This document shows, piece by piece, positions 1 through 10,285 of a stretch of 46,069 nucleotides of DNA. Location of the stretch: contig JAAPAO010000259.1 in the NCBI GenBank assembly GCA_013115145.1, positions 1 to 46,069 of the forward strand. The letters run 5' to 3'. The DNA comes from Perkinsus chesapeaki. Its lineage: Eukaryota > Perkinsozoa > Perkinsida > Perkinsidae. Position 1 is the first letter of the stretch, and each line of letters opens with the position of its first letter. The notes beneath the pieces were generated by a model, which did not search any database, had not been told where the DNA came from, and saw nothing but the letters and a program-made list of their open reading frames with translations. A program made the position numbers and the translations under genes.

Positions 1-83
1 CTCGAGGGAGTCGGCGGCCCCGTATTTGTTTTTGTTGTGGTCGTTGAAGTTTTTGTTGTTATGGGTGTAGTGGTTTTAAGTTG
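1..83 (-). CDS. Partial Thr/Pro-rich low-complexity coding stretch at left edge
   Basis: On the minus strand the frame opens near base 83 and runs off the left edge, reading Thr/Lys/Pro-rich sequence (residues such as LKTTTPITTKTSTTTT). This resembles the mucin-like linker of the secreted protein at 16402-17895. A stop lies just upstream of a C9 and A9 run, so the frame would start at a splice acceptor (AACAG) or be broken by homopolymer error. Only 27 residues are visible, so this is tentative. Confidence 0.28.
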
Positions 84-896
84 GGGGGGGGCTGTTTTTT
101 TTTAAACCCCCCCGGGGCGACCTGCCGTCCCTGTCGTCGTCGACGCCTCGAAAGTTTCAAGGCTCACAGATGACGCTCGATCGCGAGGGACTTCAAAAGA
201 TTCTCGGGAACGTTTTGATCACAATATGACTTGTATTAAAAACATCTCCAACTCTCCCTATGACACGTATTCCTTAATAACGGAGTCGTCCGTAAAACTC
301 CGTAAAATTCCGCGAAAAGGGATAACCTGGAAACGCCAATTCAGGAAGTTGCGCCTGGCACGGTCGGCTAAGTCGGACACCCCCCTCCCTGGGAGTCCAG
401 TACTGCATATTCCCTGGGTGAAATCAGGAATTTTCCCTGCTTTGTTCGAATTTTTCCGAAATTTTCCCCAATTTTCCCGAAATCTTTCCTGTCACTTAAC
501 AGCCTTTTCAACACGCAGATATGAAATCCACGGGCCTACCTCAGATTCCTCTTCCTTTCCAACAGAATTATCTTCTTTAACACGACTTCGCGGAGGCATT
601 GAGAAATATAGATCACTTGCGATTGAGGAACCCACTCACCGAAAGACAGAGGAAAATTCCGGGAAAAAAGCGCAAGATTCTTCATCCAGAACGCACGCTT
701 CTTAACAACTCAGTCATTCACTAAGTACAACGAGTTTTCGATTAATTTCTTCACTATATACCTTAGAAATGCCCCTAATACCAAAAAAGAAATTTCCTAT
801 TGTGCACTTAATGGATTTTATTACGTGGAATCACCGACTCCGGTCCCGTACTCGGTTTAAACGGATAAATCTATCCTTATCCAGAATATGACTTAC
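84..896. other. No firm gene; possible short terminal exon near 540-705
   Basis: The stretch has homopolymers (G9, T9, C7 near 80-115) and intron-like runs of TTTTCC/AATTTTCCC at 430-490. Between about 540 and 705 plus, two overlapping frames stay open and read charged, Lys/Arg-rich sequence, one ending with a stop at 703-705. A CAG acceptor precedes them at about 516-518. I cannot choose a frame, so no gene is called. Confidence 0.3.
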
Positions 897-1047
897 AACC
901 CTTGCCACTGTATTTCGAGCATTAACTCAATAACAGTATTAATTACTAAATTACACCACACAAATTCTGTCTCTTTGAAACTCCCCTTCGATACATGCTT
1001 ACCACACCTCACTGAAATCGTACATGTTACTACCCAAGGAAAAGTCA
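897..1047 (-). CDS. Unrecognised internal exon
   Basis: The minus strand reads about 50 well-mixed residues (includes ETEFVWCNLVINTVIELM) between a GCGCAG acceptor at 1048-1053 and a GTAAGT donor at 891-896. The acceptor lies inside a copy of the recurrent AATTTCGTGGCGC motif also seen in the TARBP1 gene. No family is recognised. It may belong with the exons at 1128-1450 or with the gene at 1607-2705. Confidence 0.35.
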
Positions 1048-1127
1048 CTGCGCCACGAAATTCTTCGGGGAAAAACAAAAAACCGAACAAGAATACTCAT
1101 TCGGGATTATCAAAAAAATAACATCAA

Positions 1128-1450
1128 TCAGTCGCGTTCACTTTTATACGCTAATTCGTGGCGCGTGACATAAATCAAGAATGAACAGTTTATAGTGGCT
1201 CCGTGAATAATAGAATCTTGCAATCTTGACAAATCTTGCAATTCCTCAATTATTTCTACACTTATTGTCCATGCAGCTCTAAACATGTTTAACCGATACA
1301 GGCGGGGCATAGCAATCCATTCTAGCCTCCGAAAGAACCTATGTAAATCGATTACCATGGCGCGCGCTTTTTACACAATTACAAATCTGATTCCCGGTCA
1401 CTTGCTGAATAAGTGGCTGTGAAGCTTCACCACCTCGAAGCTGAAAAAGT
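1128..1450 (-). CDS. Possible minus-strand exons, frames unresolved
   Basis: Two stretches look coding. About 1360-1443 follows a TTTTTCAG acceptor and reads LRGGEASQPLIQQ. About 1128-1350 reads amphipathic sequence (RLNMFRAAWTISVEIIEELQ). They are in different frames and I could not find a junction joining them cleanly. A copy of the TTCGTGGCGCGTGAC motif sits on the plus strand near 1157-1171. No family is recognised. Confidence 0.25.
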
Positions 1451-1606
1451 TGAAAAAATAATCGCAAAGCTAAGAAATTCATCGTGAACAAAAATTTTCG
1501 TCGGTTGATAACTTTTCGGGGAATCGAAAAATTCCGGGGTTTTAGGCTGTTTTCATCAACTCGCGGTCTGCCCGAAAAGCTGATTCCGATGTGGAGTGGT
1601 TCCGGA

Positions 1607-2705
1607 TTAACCATCGAAGTTCATGATCTTCTTAATCCGTCTCCAGATTGTTCGATGTGGCAACTTTGCTTTCTGTCAGGGAAAAAGAGGAAAAGGCAAA
1701 ACTTTTTTTCATGACGATTATTCCGGCAATTCACCGATTTGGAAGAATTCGGCCTAGTCGGCAAAATATTTTTACCAGTCCAAATCTTTTTGAAGCATAA
1801 TTTCCGAAAAGGAAAAAATCGGAAAAATGAGACCTCACCTCACTGCCAAGATTCTTTTTACCAACCCCCTCAGGGCTCGGCTTCGGGCACACCGTGCCGG
1901 ACTTCAACCGCCCAGTTGGTCTAGCGGGCGAGGGATAAACCATGGCTCCTCGCTGAACCAAAAGGTATCCGGTTCTATTCCCAGCGATGACACTCACTCT
2001 CGACGGCAGGGGCACTTGTACATTCATTCTGTCGGACCGTTTCGGACGGCTACTTCGCCCGTAACGCTTCTTTGAGCTGCTCACCGGGAGGCCACTGTAC
2101 GCGGGCGGTGACGAACCTACGAGCAATGCTTCGAGCTCGGATTCTGTTGGTAATTTCAGCATCTAAATGCTGCTAATAAACTTCCTGTCAGGTGGACCAC
2201 TGACATCCCCGCGGCGGTTAGTGAACAACTTAATGTGAGCATAAAGCCGGGTAGAGCTTCCCTCCATGCGCGGTGGCCTCACAGCAGATGGGAGTTCGGT
2301 GGTATAACTGGTATCACTCGAGAGCTCTCGACATGGCCTTGCTGGTTTCCTACAAAATATCTCGAAAAGATTGAACTCCGAATCATGGTTGAGCTAAAAA
2401 ACGGTTACATGGTTTGATTTCACCAACTGTGATATGTACGGAAGATTTCGCCTGCCAGCGGAAATTATCGCGAAGTTACTCGAGAAGAGTGTCAGTTTTC
2501 AAAGCCAAAAATTTCCGGAAAAAAACAGCATTTTCCCAGCCAAGGTCCTCACGCTCACCTAGACCAGGCGCCATCGGCCGCACCAATTTCTTTCCCAGCG
2601 TTGGCGTTGACAGTCGGCTCGAACCCATACTGCCAACGTTCAAGTCACTACAAGGGGATGTGCCACTCATCGGAGGCGATGCGGCAGTCAACAGTGTATC
2701 GAAGG
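1607..2705 (-). CDS. Multi-exon gene, Ser/Pro/Arg-rich, unrecognised
   Basis: Exons (minus, in reading order): 2559-2705, 1998-2143 and 1607-1672. Junctions are GTGAGC donor to AACAG acceptor, then GTGAGT donor to CTGACAG acceptor, and the phases agree. The product reads Ser/Pro-rich sequence (SSRLSTPTLGKKLVRPM), then SELEALLVGSSPPAYSGLP, a basic stretch (KKRYGRSSRPKRSDRM), and ends RRIKKIMNFDG-stop. The 5' end is missing: 2705 is a TTTTCAG acceptor, not a start codon. The low-complexity basic make-up suggests a regulatory or nucleic-acid-associated protein, but no domain is recognised. The last intron begins with an antisense tRNA T-arm-like sequence (see 1904-1990). Confidence 0.5.
1904..1990 (+). 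repeat. tRNA-like element inside intron (antisense to gene)
   Basis: A Pol III A box matching TRGYNNARNNG (TGGTCTAGCGG, 1917-1927) sits in a perfect D-arm: GCCC at 1910-1913 pairs with GGGC at 1926-1929. A near-perfect B box, GGTTCTATTCC, is at 1971-1981. The anticodon and T stems are degenerate, so this is not a working tRNA gene. On the minus strand the host intron starts GTGAGTGTCATCGC and runs straight into the antisense T-arm. Confidence 0.5.
2144..2558. other. Intron of the 1607-2705 gene
   Basis: This is the gap between two exons whose phases agree. It holds no tRNA-like segment and no convincing internal exon. Confidence 0.45.
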
Positions 2706-2959
2706 CTGAAAAGATACAACAATAAAGCCCCTTCAGTTGTATATCTCAATAGTTACAAATATCACTTTGCACGCCTACTTCATAAATTTTGTGTAAATGC
2801 ACTTGTCTTCTTTGGTCTGTGAATGTACTCGTTCAATTATTAGCTTAATCGTATGGATCGTAATTATACTGTATATAATTGTATCTCCGAACTCAATCAA
2901 AATCTTAATTCGTATTCAGCTCTGATACTCAACCCTACAGCCAGGCCGATTTCCGAGCG

Positions 2960-3429
2960 CTAGATTAGTCCGAGGCTCTCGAGCTGCTCGAGTATCGTTT
3001 GCTTGGATTGCGTCGCAATCAATGCGATCCCCCGATTCTCACTTTGTCTTTCGTCGGCAGGAATGACGTGTCGTTGAACTCGACTGGCACTTGGGCGAAT
3101 GGGCGATTTTGAAATCTGAGAAAATCCGAAAATGAAGAAACAGCATCTTCGACCCAGCAGAAAAAAAATCAACTTTCTGCTGAAAAAACGAAAATCAGAT
3201 TTTTTCCATTAACAATAAATTAACGATATAGTCTGCGGGCGGCGAGAGAGATCTGCCACACAGTATAGAATGTCTCCCGCTCGAACCGTAGTAGTCTCCC
3301 TTACATGGCTGCCCACTGAGAGCCTCATCGCCGAGGAGCCTCCTGACGGTCGACGGTCTCCGCTGCTGCAACTCCGACCAAACAGCATGTCCATATCCTC
3401 GTACTCCTCCGCACAGAGCTCGAATGTGC
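2960..3429 (-). CDS. Two-exon 3' part of an unrecognised gene
   Basis: Exon 3305-3429 (after a TTTTTTAAG acceptor) reads ELCAEEYEDMDMLFG and then a Ser/Arg/Gly-rich stretch, ending at a GTAAGG donor. Exon 2960-3115 follows a TTTTCTCAG acceptor in matching phase 0. It reads PIRPSASRVQRHVIPADERQ and ends QTILEQLESLGLI-stop, a probable short amphipathic helix. The start codon is upstream and not placed; it may lie in 3430-3866. No domain is recognised. Confidence 0.52.
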
Positions 3430-3866
3430 CTTAAAAAATACTACTTCCTGAAGGAATGTTCATGCAGTGAAGTTTGGCCAGCGATATGTCAAGCGTTATA
3501 GAGAGGAGAATAATCTACATATCGGACTTCGTATTGAGTAATTAGCAAAGTGCAGTCCCAAAGTCCCGCGTATCTAGAATTTCGCGTATACCCGCTCACG
3601 AAATACACAAAGTCTTCCTATAGAAGTGTGGCCGATAAAGGAATTCTGGTCGATTTCAGGGCGCCCAGTGTTTCTGTGATACCTATTGTTGAAAAGTTCA
3701 CCTAAGCTGACAAGCTTCCTTTTTCAAACTATTCTCGAATGGGAAATTATTCGCAATTATCGAGCTTAACTCACTCAACTCTGTAAAACGCAGAGCTTGC
3801 TAGTTTGTAAACATACCATCAACTCAACTACCGAGACACAGTTACCAAAATCACTTGAAAAGCAAA
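3430..3866. other. No feature recognised
   Basis: No frame of convincing composition and no repeat is seen. It could be an intron or 5' region of the gene at 2960-3429. Confidence 0.4.
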
Positions 3867-4237
3867 CTAATCAGTTGACCTGCCTGAGTTATTGTTAAAG
3901 TCACCAGCAGTCGCCTCCTTCCGCCGACCAAGCTGAGCATCAGCATCATCATCTTCACCAATCTCGCCTTCCTGCAGGACTGCATCGCCCTCGAGTAAAA
4001 TAGGCGACGATTGCAGCCTTCTCACATCCGCGAGGGAACGGGATTCTTCGAACAAAAATCGTCCATTGTCACGAAGCGTGTGTAAATACCTCGGAACGGG
4101 TTTTCCTTTTCCGATCTTCGAAGTGCGGCTTGATCCCGGAGCTGGCCGCGGGCTTGCCGAATCAACGCTGCAGCTGTATCAGCCGAAAGTCTGATCAATC
4201 GAGCGAGCTGCTTTAGATAATCTGCACGCATGCACAT
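3867..4237 (-). CDS. Two-exon gene with a 44-base intron, unrecognised
   Basis: Exon 4090-4237 starts at an ATG (4235-4237; a second in-frame ATG is two codons on) and reads a basic helix (DYLKQLARLIRLSADTAAAL), then SEKENPFR. A 44-base intron (4046-4089, GTATTT...GAAG) leads in phase to exon 3867-4045, which reads SLADVRRLQSSPILLEG and an acidic segment (EGEIGEDDDADAQ), ending NNNSGRSTD-stop. The product is about 108 residues with a helical basic N-terminus and an acidic, disordered C-terminus. The start could instead be spliced from upstream. No family is recognised. Confidence 0.58.
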
Positions 4238-4614
4238 GCCTTAGGTTATTTTGCTGCGAAGTCGGTGGGGGCGGTGTGTCTGCACTATCCATCGAAAGTT
4301 GAGAGTAGTTGCCATCTTGCAGTGTCGTGAGACCTGAATCGGAAATATATGCGAGATACTCAGAAATGGAGTTATAAAAGGTCCATCACCTGACATTGGT
4401 ATTCCCTGAATTTTCGATAGGGTTGGCGATCAAAGCCACGCTACAACACCACCAGTGATTGACAAACGGAAACTGTTAAGTCTAGATGACGACGCTACCG
4501 AATCCTCGAGGATACGCTTCCTTATGAGACTTTCTGAATTCTCAAAGCGTGTAGTGATAACCAAGCACCAATGATGCTCGACAGGAGGCTATCCAAAGTC
4601 CCACGTACTAGGTC
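4238..4614. other. No feature recognised
   Basis: Upstream of the gene at 3867-4237. No coding frame, repeat or motif could be supported. Confidence 0.4.
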
Positions 4615-4618
4615 TTGG

Positions 4619-4698
4619 CCTCTCAGACTTTGCATACTATACGTAGTATAGTATGTAGTACGTAGTACTATAGTATACTACGTCAGCCTCTCAGACTT
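4619..4698. repeat. Nested palindromes flanked by a 12-base direct repeat
   Basis: CATACTATACGTAGTATAGT-type palindromic sequence at about 4632-4655 is followed by TAGTACGTAGTACTATAGTATACTA. Together they give several overlapping hairpins rich in TAGTA/TACTA. The string CCTCTCAGACTT occurs on both sides (near 4619 and 4687), as if flanking an inserted foldback. Confidence 0.5.
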
Positions 4699-4728
4699 AC
4701 GAGTAGTATAGACTTTGCACGATATGAC

Positions 4729-4863
4729 TTAAAGCGTGGCACCTTCCTCCAACTGGCGACATCTTAGCTGGGCACCGATGAAGTCGTCGCCCAGCAGGAT
4801 TAACTCGCGTAACTTGTAGCATGTGAGCATTTGTGCCAGCAACGTTGCCAAGCCTAGAGTAGC
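4729..4863 (-). CDS. Probable terminal exon, unrecognised
   Basis: After an AACATAG acceptor the minus strand reads 44 residues to a stop at 4729-4731. It is Leu-rich (ATLGLATLLAQMLTCYKLRE, then LILLGDDFIGAQLRCRQLEEG) and consistent with helices. The length fits phase 0. Upstream exons (4,900-5,500) were not resolved. Confidence 0.42.
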   Translation of the reverse strand, partial: ATLGLATLLAQMLTCYKLRELILLGDDFIGAQLRCRQLEEGATL

Positions 4864-5589
4864 CTATGTTCAGTACGGTGTTGAATAAATCGGTGAACCT
4901 CATGCCGGTGCAGAAGCCCGTGGTCAATCTGAACCCTCTTCTCTACTTGCTATGCCTGGCGTATAGCGAATGATTGAGTGGCGAATAACCATCACAATAC
5001 GCCACAAGATGATAAGTGCTGTGTGTTGGAGTCGTCGTAGTCTAAACAAACCCCTCTATTAAATAGCCCAAATTATCGGATTGAAGCTACTACGTAGACA
5101 TCTTCAGTGAAGATATGAAGATTCTTCAGAGGTGTCCTTTTGTCCGAAGCCCAATGAGATTATCATTGGCCTCGCACGCCAATGAGGTAACCGTAGCGTT
5201 GTCGAAACAGCTGCTATCTCGACAGCTATGACAGCTACGCTTGCTGTCAGACAGCCCTCAAGTTGAACACCTTAACTAAGTCATACTATCACTCAAGTTG
5301 AACCGTAATAATATAACAGCCTAATACTATATAACGAAGCATAACCGCTACAGTTATTTTAGATGCATATGGGCATCATGCTCGACTGTAACGAAATGCA
5401 GCACGTGCGGCGCCAATCATTCTACGTACACGATAACCTTCTGCCTCAGGAAAGTTACAGCCGGGCTGTAGTGCTCTGAGCTAGCTCGGAGACTGTGGAA
5501 GAAACGAATCCGGTTCGTCGAACCGGCGGTTACCGGGGCAGCTTTCAATTTCGACAGAGAGGTGTGGGCTAATAGGGGACCGCCTTCGG
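4864..5589. other. Non-coding or unresolved; short direct repeats
   Basis: No convincing exon. CTCAAGTTGAAC occurs twice, near 5257 and 5293, with TAACTAAGTCATACTA between. This resembles the AGTTGAG/CTCAACT hairpin motif at 20,280-20,320 and 25,650-25,672. Confidence 0.35.
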
Positions 5590-7127
5590 TCATGCCATGG
5601 CCGGCATGGAGGGATTTCCGGAATTTGAGATCCGAAGAGGCCGAAGAGGCCGAGGAGGCATGGGGTGTGAGATCCCACCTGGAACTCTCAAGCAATTTGC
5701 TTGAAGCAAAACTGAGTGGACGTCCAAAGCGTCCAAATGTAGGGCTACTCACCTCGCGGCGGGGCCAATATTCTGCCGCTAACCGACAGAACCTTGCCAG
5801 GTGCCGACGCCCGCAGCGCATTGCTATTTTCATTGCTGGTGCTCTGAGGCAAATCCGATGAGAGAGCTTGCAGCAGCCCGCCCGGCATAGCAGTCGACAA
5901 CGAAAGTGATTTCGTATTAGACGGTATTGAGGTCTTCAACAGCTCAGCCAGGGCCGCCTGTGAAGGGGAAACTTGCAACCGAAAGGTCTTGCGTTCGAAC
6001 CAGCCTACATTCTTTTTCTCCAAGTCTCGCGCTGTACTCCAAAGCTCAGCGTAGTCGCGCTCGAGGTCCTTTAATTTCGACACTACTTCGTCCTTCTCAT
6101 GCAGCGCTCTCGTTAACTGCAGCAACACGGCCACCATCCGAACACTCCTTCCCACGATAATCCGACTAACTATCCGAATCGGCTACATAATCACAACACT
6201 TCGATCAGGACTATAACGTACAACGCAGGTTCGATCCCGAGTACAAGCTCACTTGTTGCTTAATTTTTGCAGTCTCTTCCGCCTTTTCTTGTATCCAAAA
6301 CTCTCTCTCCAGGGACTGATCATCAACCTGCACACTGTCAAATCTCATACCACTCATTCCTCAAATCGCCCACCTGTCGCTGTATTAACGCACGCGCTGC
6401 CTTCTCCTTTTCAACTGCGTGCCGTAGCCGAGTAACCTACGCCACGCCTCCAATTCGCACTTCCCAGTGATCCCCTCCTGTCTGCGCACTGTGAGTATTG
6501 CGTTTTCTTAAACCGTTTCGCGTTTCTCCACAAGACAAAGAGCGTTCCTTCTATATGATATAAGCTGCTCTTGTCGAGGCGTAAACCGATATGCGTATAT
6601 GAGCACTAGAGCATTGGAGGAGAGCACTAGGAAGAGCTGTAGATTCAACGCCACATGCGCGCCTCTCGGAGCCAATCTTGCCACGCTCAGTATCGATTTC
6701 TCGTCCGGCTTTCTCCACCACCATCCCTAGTCCGTCTCAGCATTGTGTATTTTCGTAACGGTATTCACACCGATTTCAATTTTGGCCGAGTGTGAGCATC
6801 ATCATCATTATCATCATCCGGCCGGCGCCAGAGACTGGGGGTCAAGACTGTACTAGAATTCCGCCAATAATCTTTAACTCTTGTTCTGTTCCGCTCCCAG
6901 CTAGCCTCCGAAATTTTGAAGCTATCGGTGAACACATCGAAAACATCACGAAAAATCGCGCAGCATACCAGCTCGGAAACGGCACAAGTTCTGTCTCCCC
7001 AGCAGCCCACCTCCTGCCGTAGTAATTCCCTATCGCCAACTTTATCATTCGATGCACTCCGAGAACTCACAGAGAGATTCCGAGCACGAGCTGGGGAGGA
7101 GACAGCAGACAGGCTTGCCCGGGGCAT
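5590..7127 (-). CDS. Coiled-coil protein with Ser-rich N-terminus, multi-exon
   Basis: Exons with consistent phase: 6374-6436, 6253-6327, 5753-6116, 5590-5678 (minus). They read VTRLRHAVEKEKAARALIQR, then SLEREFWIQEKAEETAKIKQ, then LHEKDEVVSKLKDLERDYAE and a Ser/Ala-rich tail, ending PSMPAMA-stop. The Glu/Lys/Arg/Leu pattern over the first three exons predicts a coiled coil of about 90 residues, so a structural or scaffold role is likely. A Ser-rich first exon is likely at 7011-7127 (ATG at 7125-7127; PRASLSAVSSPARARN), ending at a GTGGGC donor. The exons between 6437 and 7010 were not resolved. The intron after 6253 begins with an antisense tRNA T-arm. Confidence 0.58.
6216..6252 (+). repeat. 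tRNA T-arm-like segment abutting a splice donor
   Basis: A perfect B box, GGTTCGATCCC (6229-6239), is followed by GAGTACAAGCTCAC, whose complement is the GTGAGC donor of the minus-strand intron starting at 6252. No clear A box is present, so only a 3'-half fragment is claimed. Confidence 0.42.
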
Positions 7128-7181
7128 CAGGCAAGGATAAAAAACTGTCAAATCAAACTCTACTATCAGTAGTGTCGAATT

Positions 7182-7316
7182 GGTGGTGACTAATCAGTAC
7201 TCTACTGATTAGTCACCACCTATTTGCGAGTGTTAGAACTTCAATTGGGTCTACTAAGTAGACACTCGACTCTGCACTCGGAAAACCGTGTGAAGTAGAC
7301 TCTACTTTTTCGAGTG
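7182..7316. repeat. Cluster of near-perfect hairpins
   Basis: GGTGGTGACTAATCAGTA (7182-7199), loop CTC, then its exact complement (7203-7220): an 18-bp stem. Close by are GTCTACTAAGTAGAC, AGTAGACTCTACT, and a 9-bp pair CTGCACTCG/CGAGTGCAG enclosing about 30 bases. All lie just upstream of the Ser-rich first exon at 7011-7127. They could be cruciforms, small-RNA precursors or foldback insertions. Confidence 0.7.
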
Positions 7317-7700
7317 CAGCTCTTCATCAGGCTTCACGAGGCATGCCAACGCAACGCATTCGTCCAACACAAATTTACGCTGCTCGTCACAGTAGCAGAT
7401 TCTCCAACGACTCCTGTTATTTCTCCTTCCGGCTTCTTCGCAGAAATCATTTATTCACTTTTTATTTATCATTCAATTAAAGTATGGTGAAGACGACGTA
7501 AGTGATCCATTCTAAAGTTTGGAATTTGAAAAGCCTCATCCTCGCAACTTCTCAACGATGATGTATTATACGCCGATCGAAAGCCCTTATCAAGATCTAC
7601 ACAGAGATGGTTTACTGTGCATGATTCATATTAGCATTCCTCGAGTCGAGACCCCGATCTACGCCGCTCAAACTCGGGTTCATATTTCCCGAGGAATGCA

Positions 7701-7930
7701 ATAGGATAGGCCACTCTCAAAACTGCCGTGGCATTACTAAATCGAAATAGGATAGGCCACTCACAAAACTGCCGTGGCATTACTAAATCGAAATAGGATA
7801 GGCCACTCACAAAACTGCCGTGGCATTACTAAATCGAAATAGGATAGGCCACTCACAAAACTGCCGTAGCATTACTAAATCGAAATAGGATAGACCACTC
7901 TCAAAACTGCCGTAGCATTACTAGATCGTT
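7701..7930. repeat. 46-bp tandem repeat, five copies
   Basis: The unit starts ATAGGATAGGCCACTC and contains AAAACTGCCGTGGCATT. Copies start at 7701, 7747, 7793, 7839 and 7885. The middle copies are nearly identical and the last two carry shared changes (GCCGTAGC), as expected from unequal exchange. It is not coding: the unit length is not a multiple of three and stops occur. Confidence 0.9.
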
Positions 7931-9090
7931 TTTATGAAAAGTCGGCAAAACACAATCGTTGCCAATTATCCCCTCCCCTCCAATTTAAAATGGACTAACT
8001 CTCAACAACGCCACTCAACAACGACTTTCATCGAACATGCCAATAATAACAATAGTGAGCTTACCTCACATTATTAGTAATCGATCATCTGGGCGAGCGC
8101 TACTTACAATCATGTATCTGTCGATATATGCTTGATGTTAATGCATAGCTGATCTTTGCAGGTCTGACAGAAGACGAAAACGTAAATCGTGCAACACTTC
8201 GCTCCGCTCAAATATTCAGTATACATAATGCTTTCACCGAACAGCTCTGATGAGACAATTCCCTCCGCACGGCAGTTTCTCAAGTTTCAATGCCCACCAA
8301 CCGTTCCCTCACTTCTCAAATGCCGACCGCAGCAAGCGTTGATAAGGCAACATTCAATAGCGGGGATGTATATCATTAACTATATTATCACCAGGCATAC
8401 ACAAATTAACACACACAACCTTGTTATAGTTTGGTAATGTTATTTATATGCCAGAACATGTAGAGACGAGCTCATCTCACAAAACGAGCGAGACCATCTA
8501 GTGTCCCCAGCAGTGGCGATGAGAAGGACTAATTTTGAGAGAGTGATTCACTCAACACTACGTGTAGCTATCAGTAACTGTCACACATTTTCTCGATCAT
8601 TAATGTGACATTATACCAAAGTTATCATTTGCATCCAGTCCGCTAAACCAGCATGCCCCCTCGATGCCCGTAATTCCACTCATCTGCACTATTTCAGTGC
8701 CTGCGGCACGGCTGCTGTATGCAACATAATGATTGTTCCACAATTACGGCGACACAAAGTGTTGTCCCGTTTTCACTGTATTTCCGTTGCCTAATACTTT
8801 CGGATTTCCTCTTGTTGGAAAAGATCCTTTTCGTTGACTTTATTACAGCACATTCCAAGTTCCTCCCCCCCTCACCATTTTAAATGCAACCTTCGGCAAC
8901 TGTAACAGCCTCTCGAAGCTCTTCGTATTTGCAAACATAAAAGCAAGTAGTCGATTCACAAATGTCTCTGTCTGATGTTCCTGATGATAAATCTCCCATT
9001 AGCAGCGGTCCAACGATATTAATTTGATTAATGCACATTAATCATATCAATATAAATATTACAGCATGACCCAATGAAATAGAATAATTC
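7931..9090. other. No gene recognised
   Basis: AT-rich sequence with short frames of unconvincing composition and no clear splice-bounded exon on either strand. Confidence 0.4.
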
Positions 9091-9139
9091 TTATTTTTCA
9101 ATTTCTCGCTCGGCGTTCACACAATTATACAGGTGAAGA

Positions 9140-9320
9140 GGTATCCCACGTCGGTTCGAATCCCAGCGAGGGCACCAATGAACTACCGCAAATGTTAGCA
9201 GTGGAAAAATACCATTACAGACGTTCTGTATAAAAGCAATGCACACCCGCACGAGTAACATTTGCTGTCGCTCGAAGACCACATTCCCCCCAAATTGTCC
9301 CACGCCGGTTCGAATCCCCC
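9140..9320 (+). repeat. Two related tRNA T-arm-like segments
   Basis: TCCCACGTCGGTTCGAATCC (ends 9163) and TCCCACGCCGGTTCGAATCC (ends 9317) share 19 of 20 bases, each with a perfect B box (GGTTCGAATCC). The first continues CAGCGAGGGCACCA, like an acceptor end with CCA, and matches CAGCGATGACAC after the element at 1904-1990. This suggests one repeat family. They lie on the opposite strand to the exons around them. Confidence 0.5.
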
Positions 9321-9990
9321 CCCCCGCCATTTTACCTCTCCTGGCTTCACAAACCGTATCACCGCTTGTTCCACCGACCCCACATCCCTACTCGCTTCAC
9401 CATACCAATACACACAGTCGCTTCCTCCCTATTGTGAAAAGCGCTCGCCCGATTGATCGATTTATAACTCACCAGAACCGGGTCGGAATTCTTGTCGATA
9501 TTCCCGCCAATTAATCGGAGAATTTCCGCCACTTTCTCATCACTTTTAAACATGTCTATTGCACGCGGATGAAGATGCTCCTTCCAACGACTGATCGGAA
9601 ACCACTTGAACTCACTAGCGAACACTGAGTGTGACTTCTGAAGGTGTACCGTTCCTTCACGCCGTACGCCAGGAGCAGATCACCTGGCTACCCTGTTGAG
9701 ATAGAACTGCCTTTTCACAATCGTTTTCCCGTACGGAAGCCTAGCCTTGCAGAAAAGTATTGGGAAAAACAATTTGTGACTAAATCTAAAGTGTTTGTGA
9801 ACACTCTGTTATTCACCCAAATCAACAGCTCCGAATACCGAAGAGACGGCAACCCAGCCAAGTAAGCCAAATACATCACCCGGCGAGACACGTAGCCTAC
9901 CCAACTAAATCATCCAAATCCGCGCCTCGCCTTGGATGATACCCTCCAGAAGCCTCTTCCCTGTCCCGTGATACACCACCACGATTCCGC
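9208..9990 (-). CDS. Probable exons of an unrecognised gene
   Basis: Exon 9901-9990 (after TTCATTACAG) reads Arg/Gly-rich RNRGGVSRDREEASGGYHPR to a GTAGGC donor. Exon 9473 to about 9637 (possibly extending further upstream) reads SEFKWFPISRWKEHLHPRA and then EKVAEILRLIGGNIDKN, ending at a GTGAGT donor. A third stretch, about 9208-9290, reads ERQQMLLVRVCIAFIQNV. Their phases do not all join directly, so at least one exon is missing. No family is assigned. Confidence 0.38.
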
Positions 9991-10285
9991 CTGTAATGAA
10001 AATAAGAACACTTCATAAAGTGACGGAAAGCTTATACAGGCAATTAGTATAACTTAAAAAACAATATGTACCAACGACACCTAAACGTCGATACACATTT
10101 TCCACAAGAGCCATCTCAAAGCAGAAAAATGAGGCTAGTGGCGAGCAGTACCCCTGCCATGCCCTTACAGGCCCTTTCGACCCTAGTAAGCTGTACCAAT
10201 GAAAGTCTGCTCCCTTCTAGGACCTTAGGGAATTATTCATTTCTCGTCGTGGTTCCCCCCCACTCATTGAGTGCCAAAATGCCCA

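Noticed and set aside
5985-6010. GTTCGAACC match resembling a B box
   Set aside because: It lies inside a coding exon (GWFERKTF on the minus strand) with no other tRNA-like sequence. Chance match.
9091-9330. Minus-strand frame with repeated WDSNR/RFEP-type residues
   Set aside because: These residues come from translating the antisense T-arm repeats; only the central stretch (9208-9290) might be an exon.
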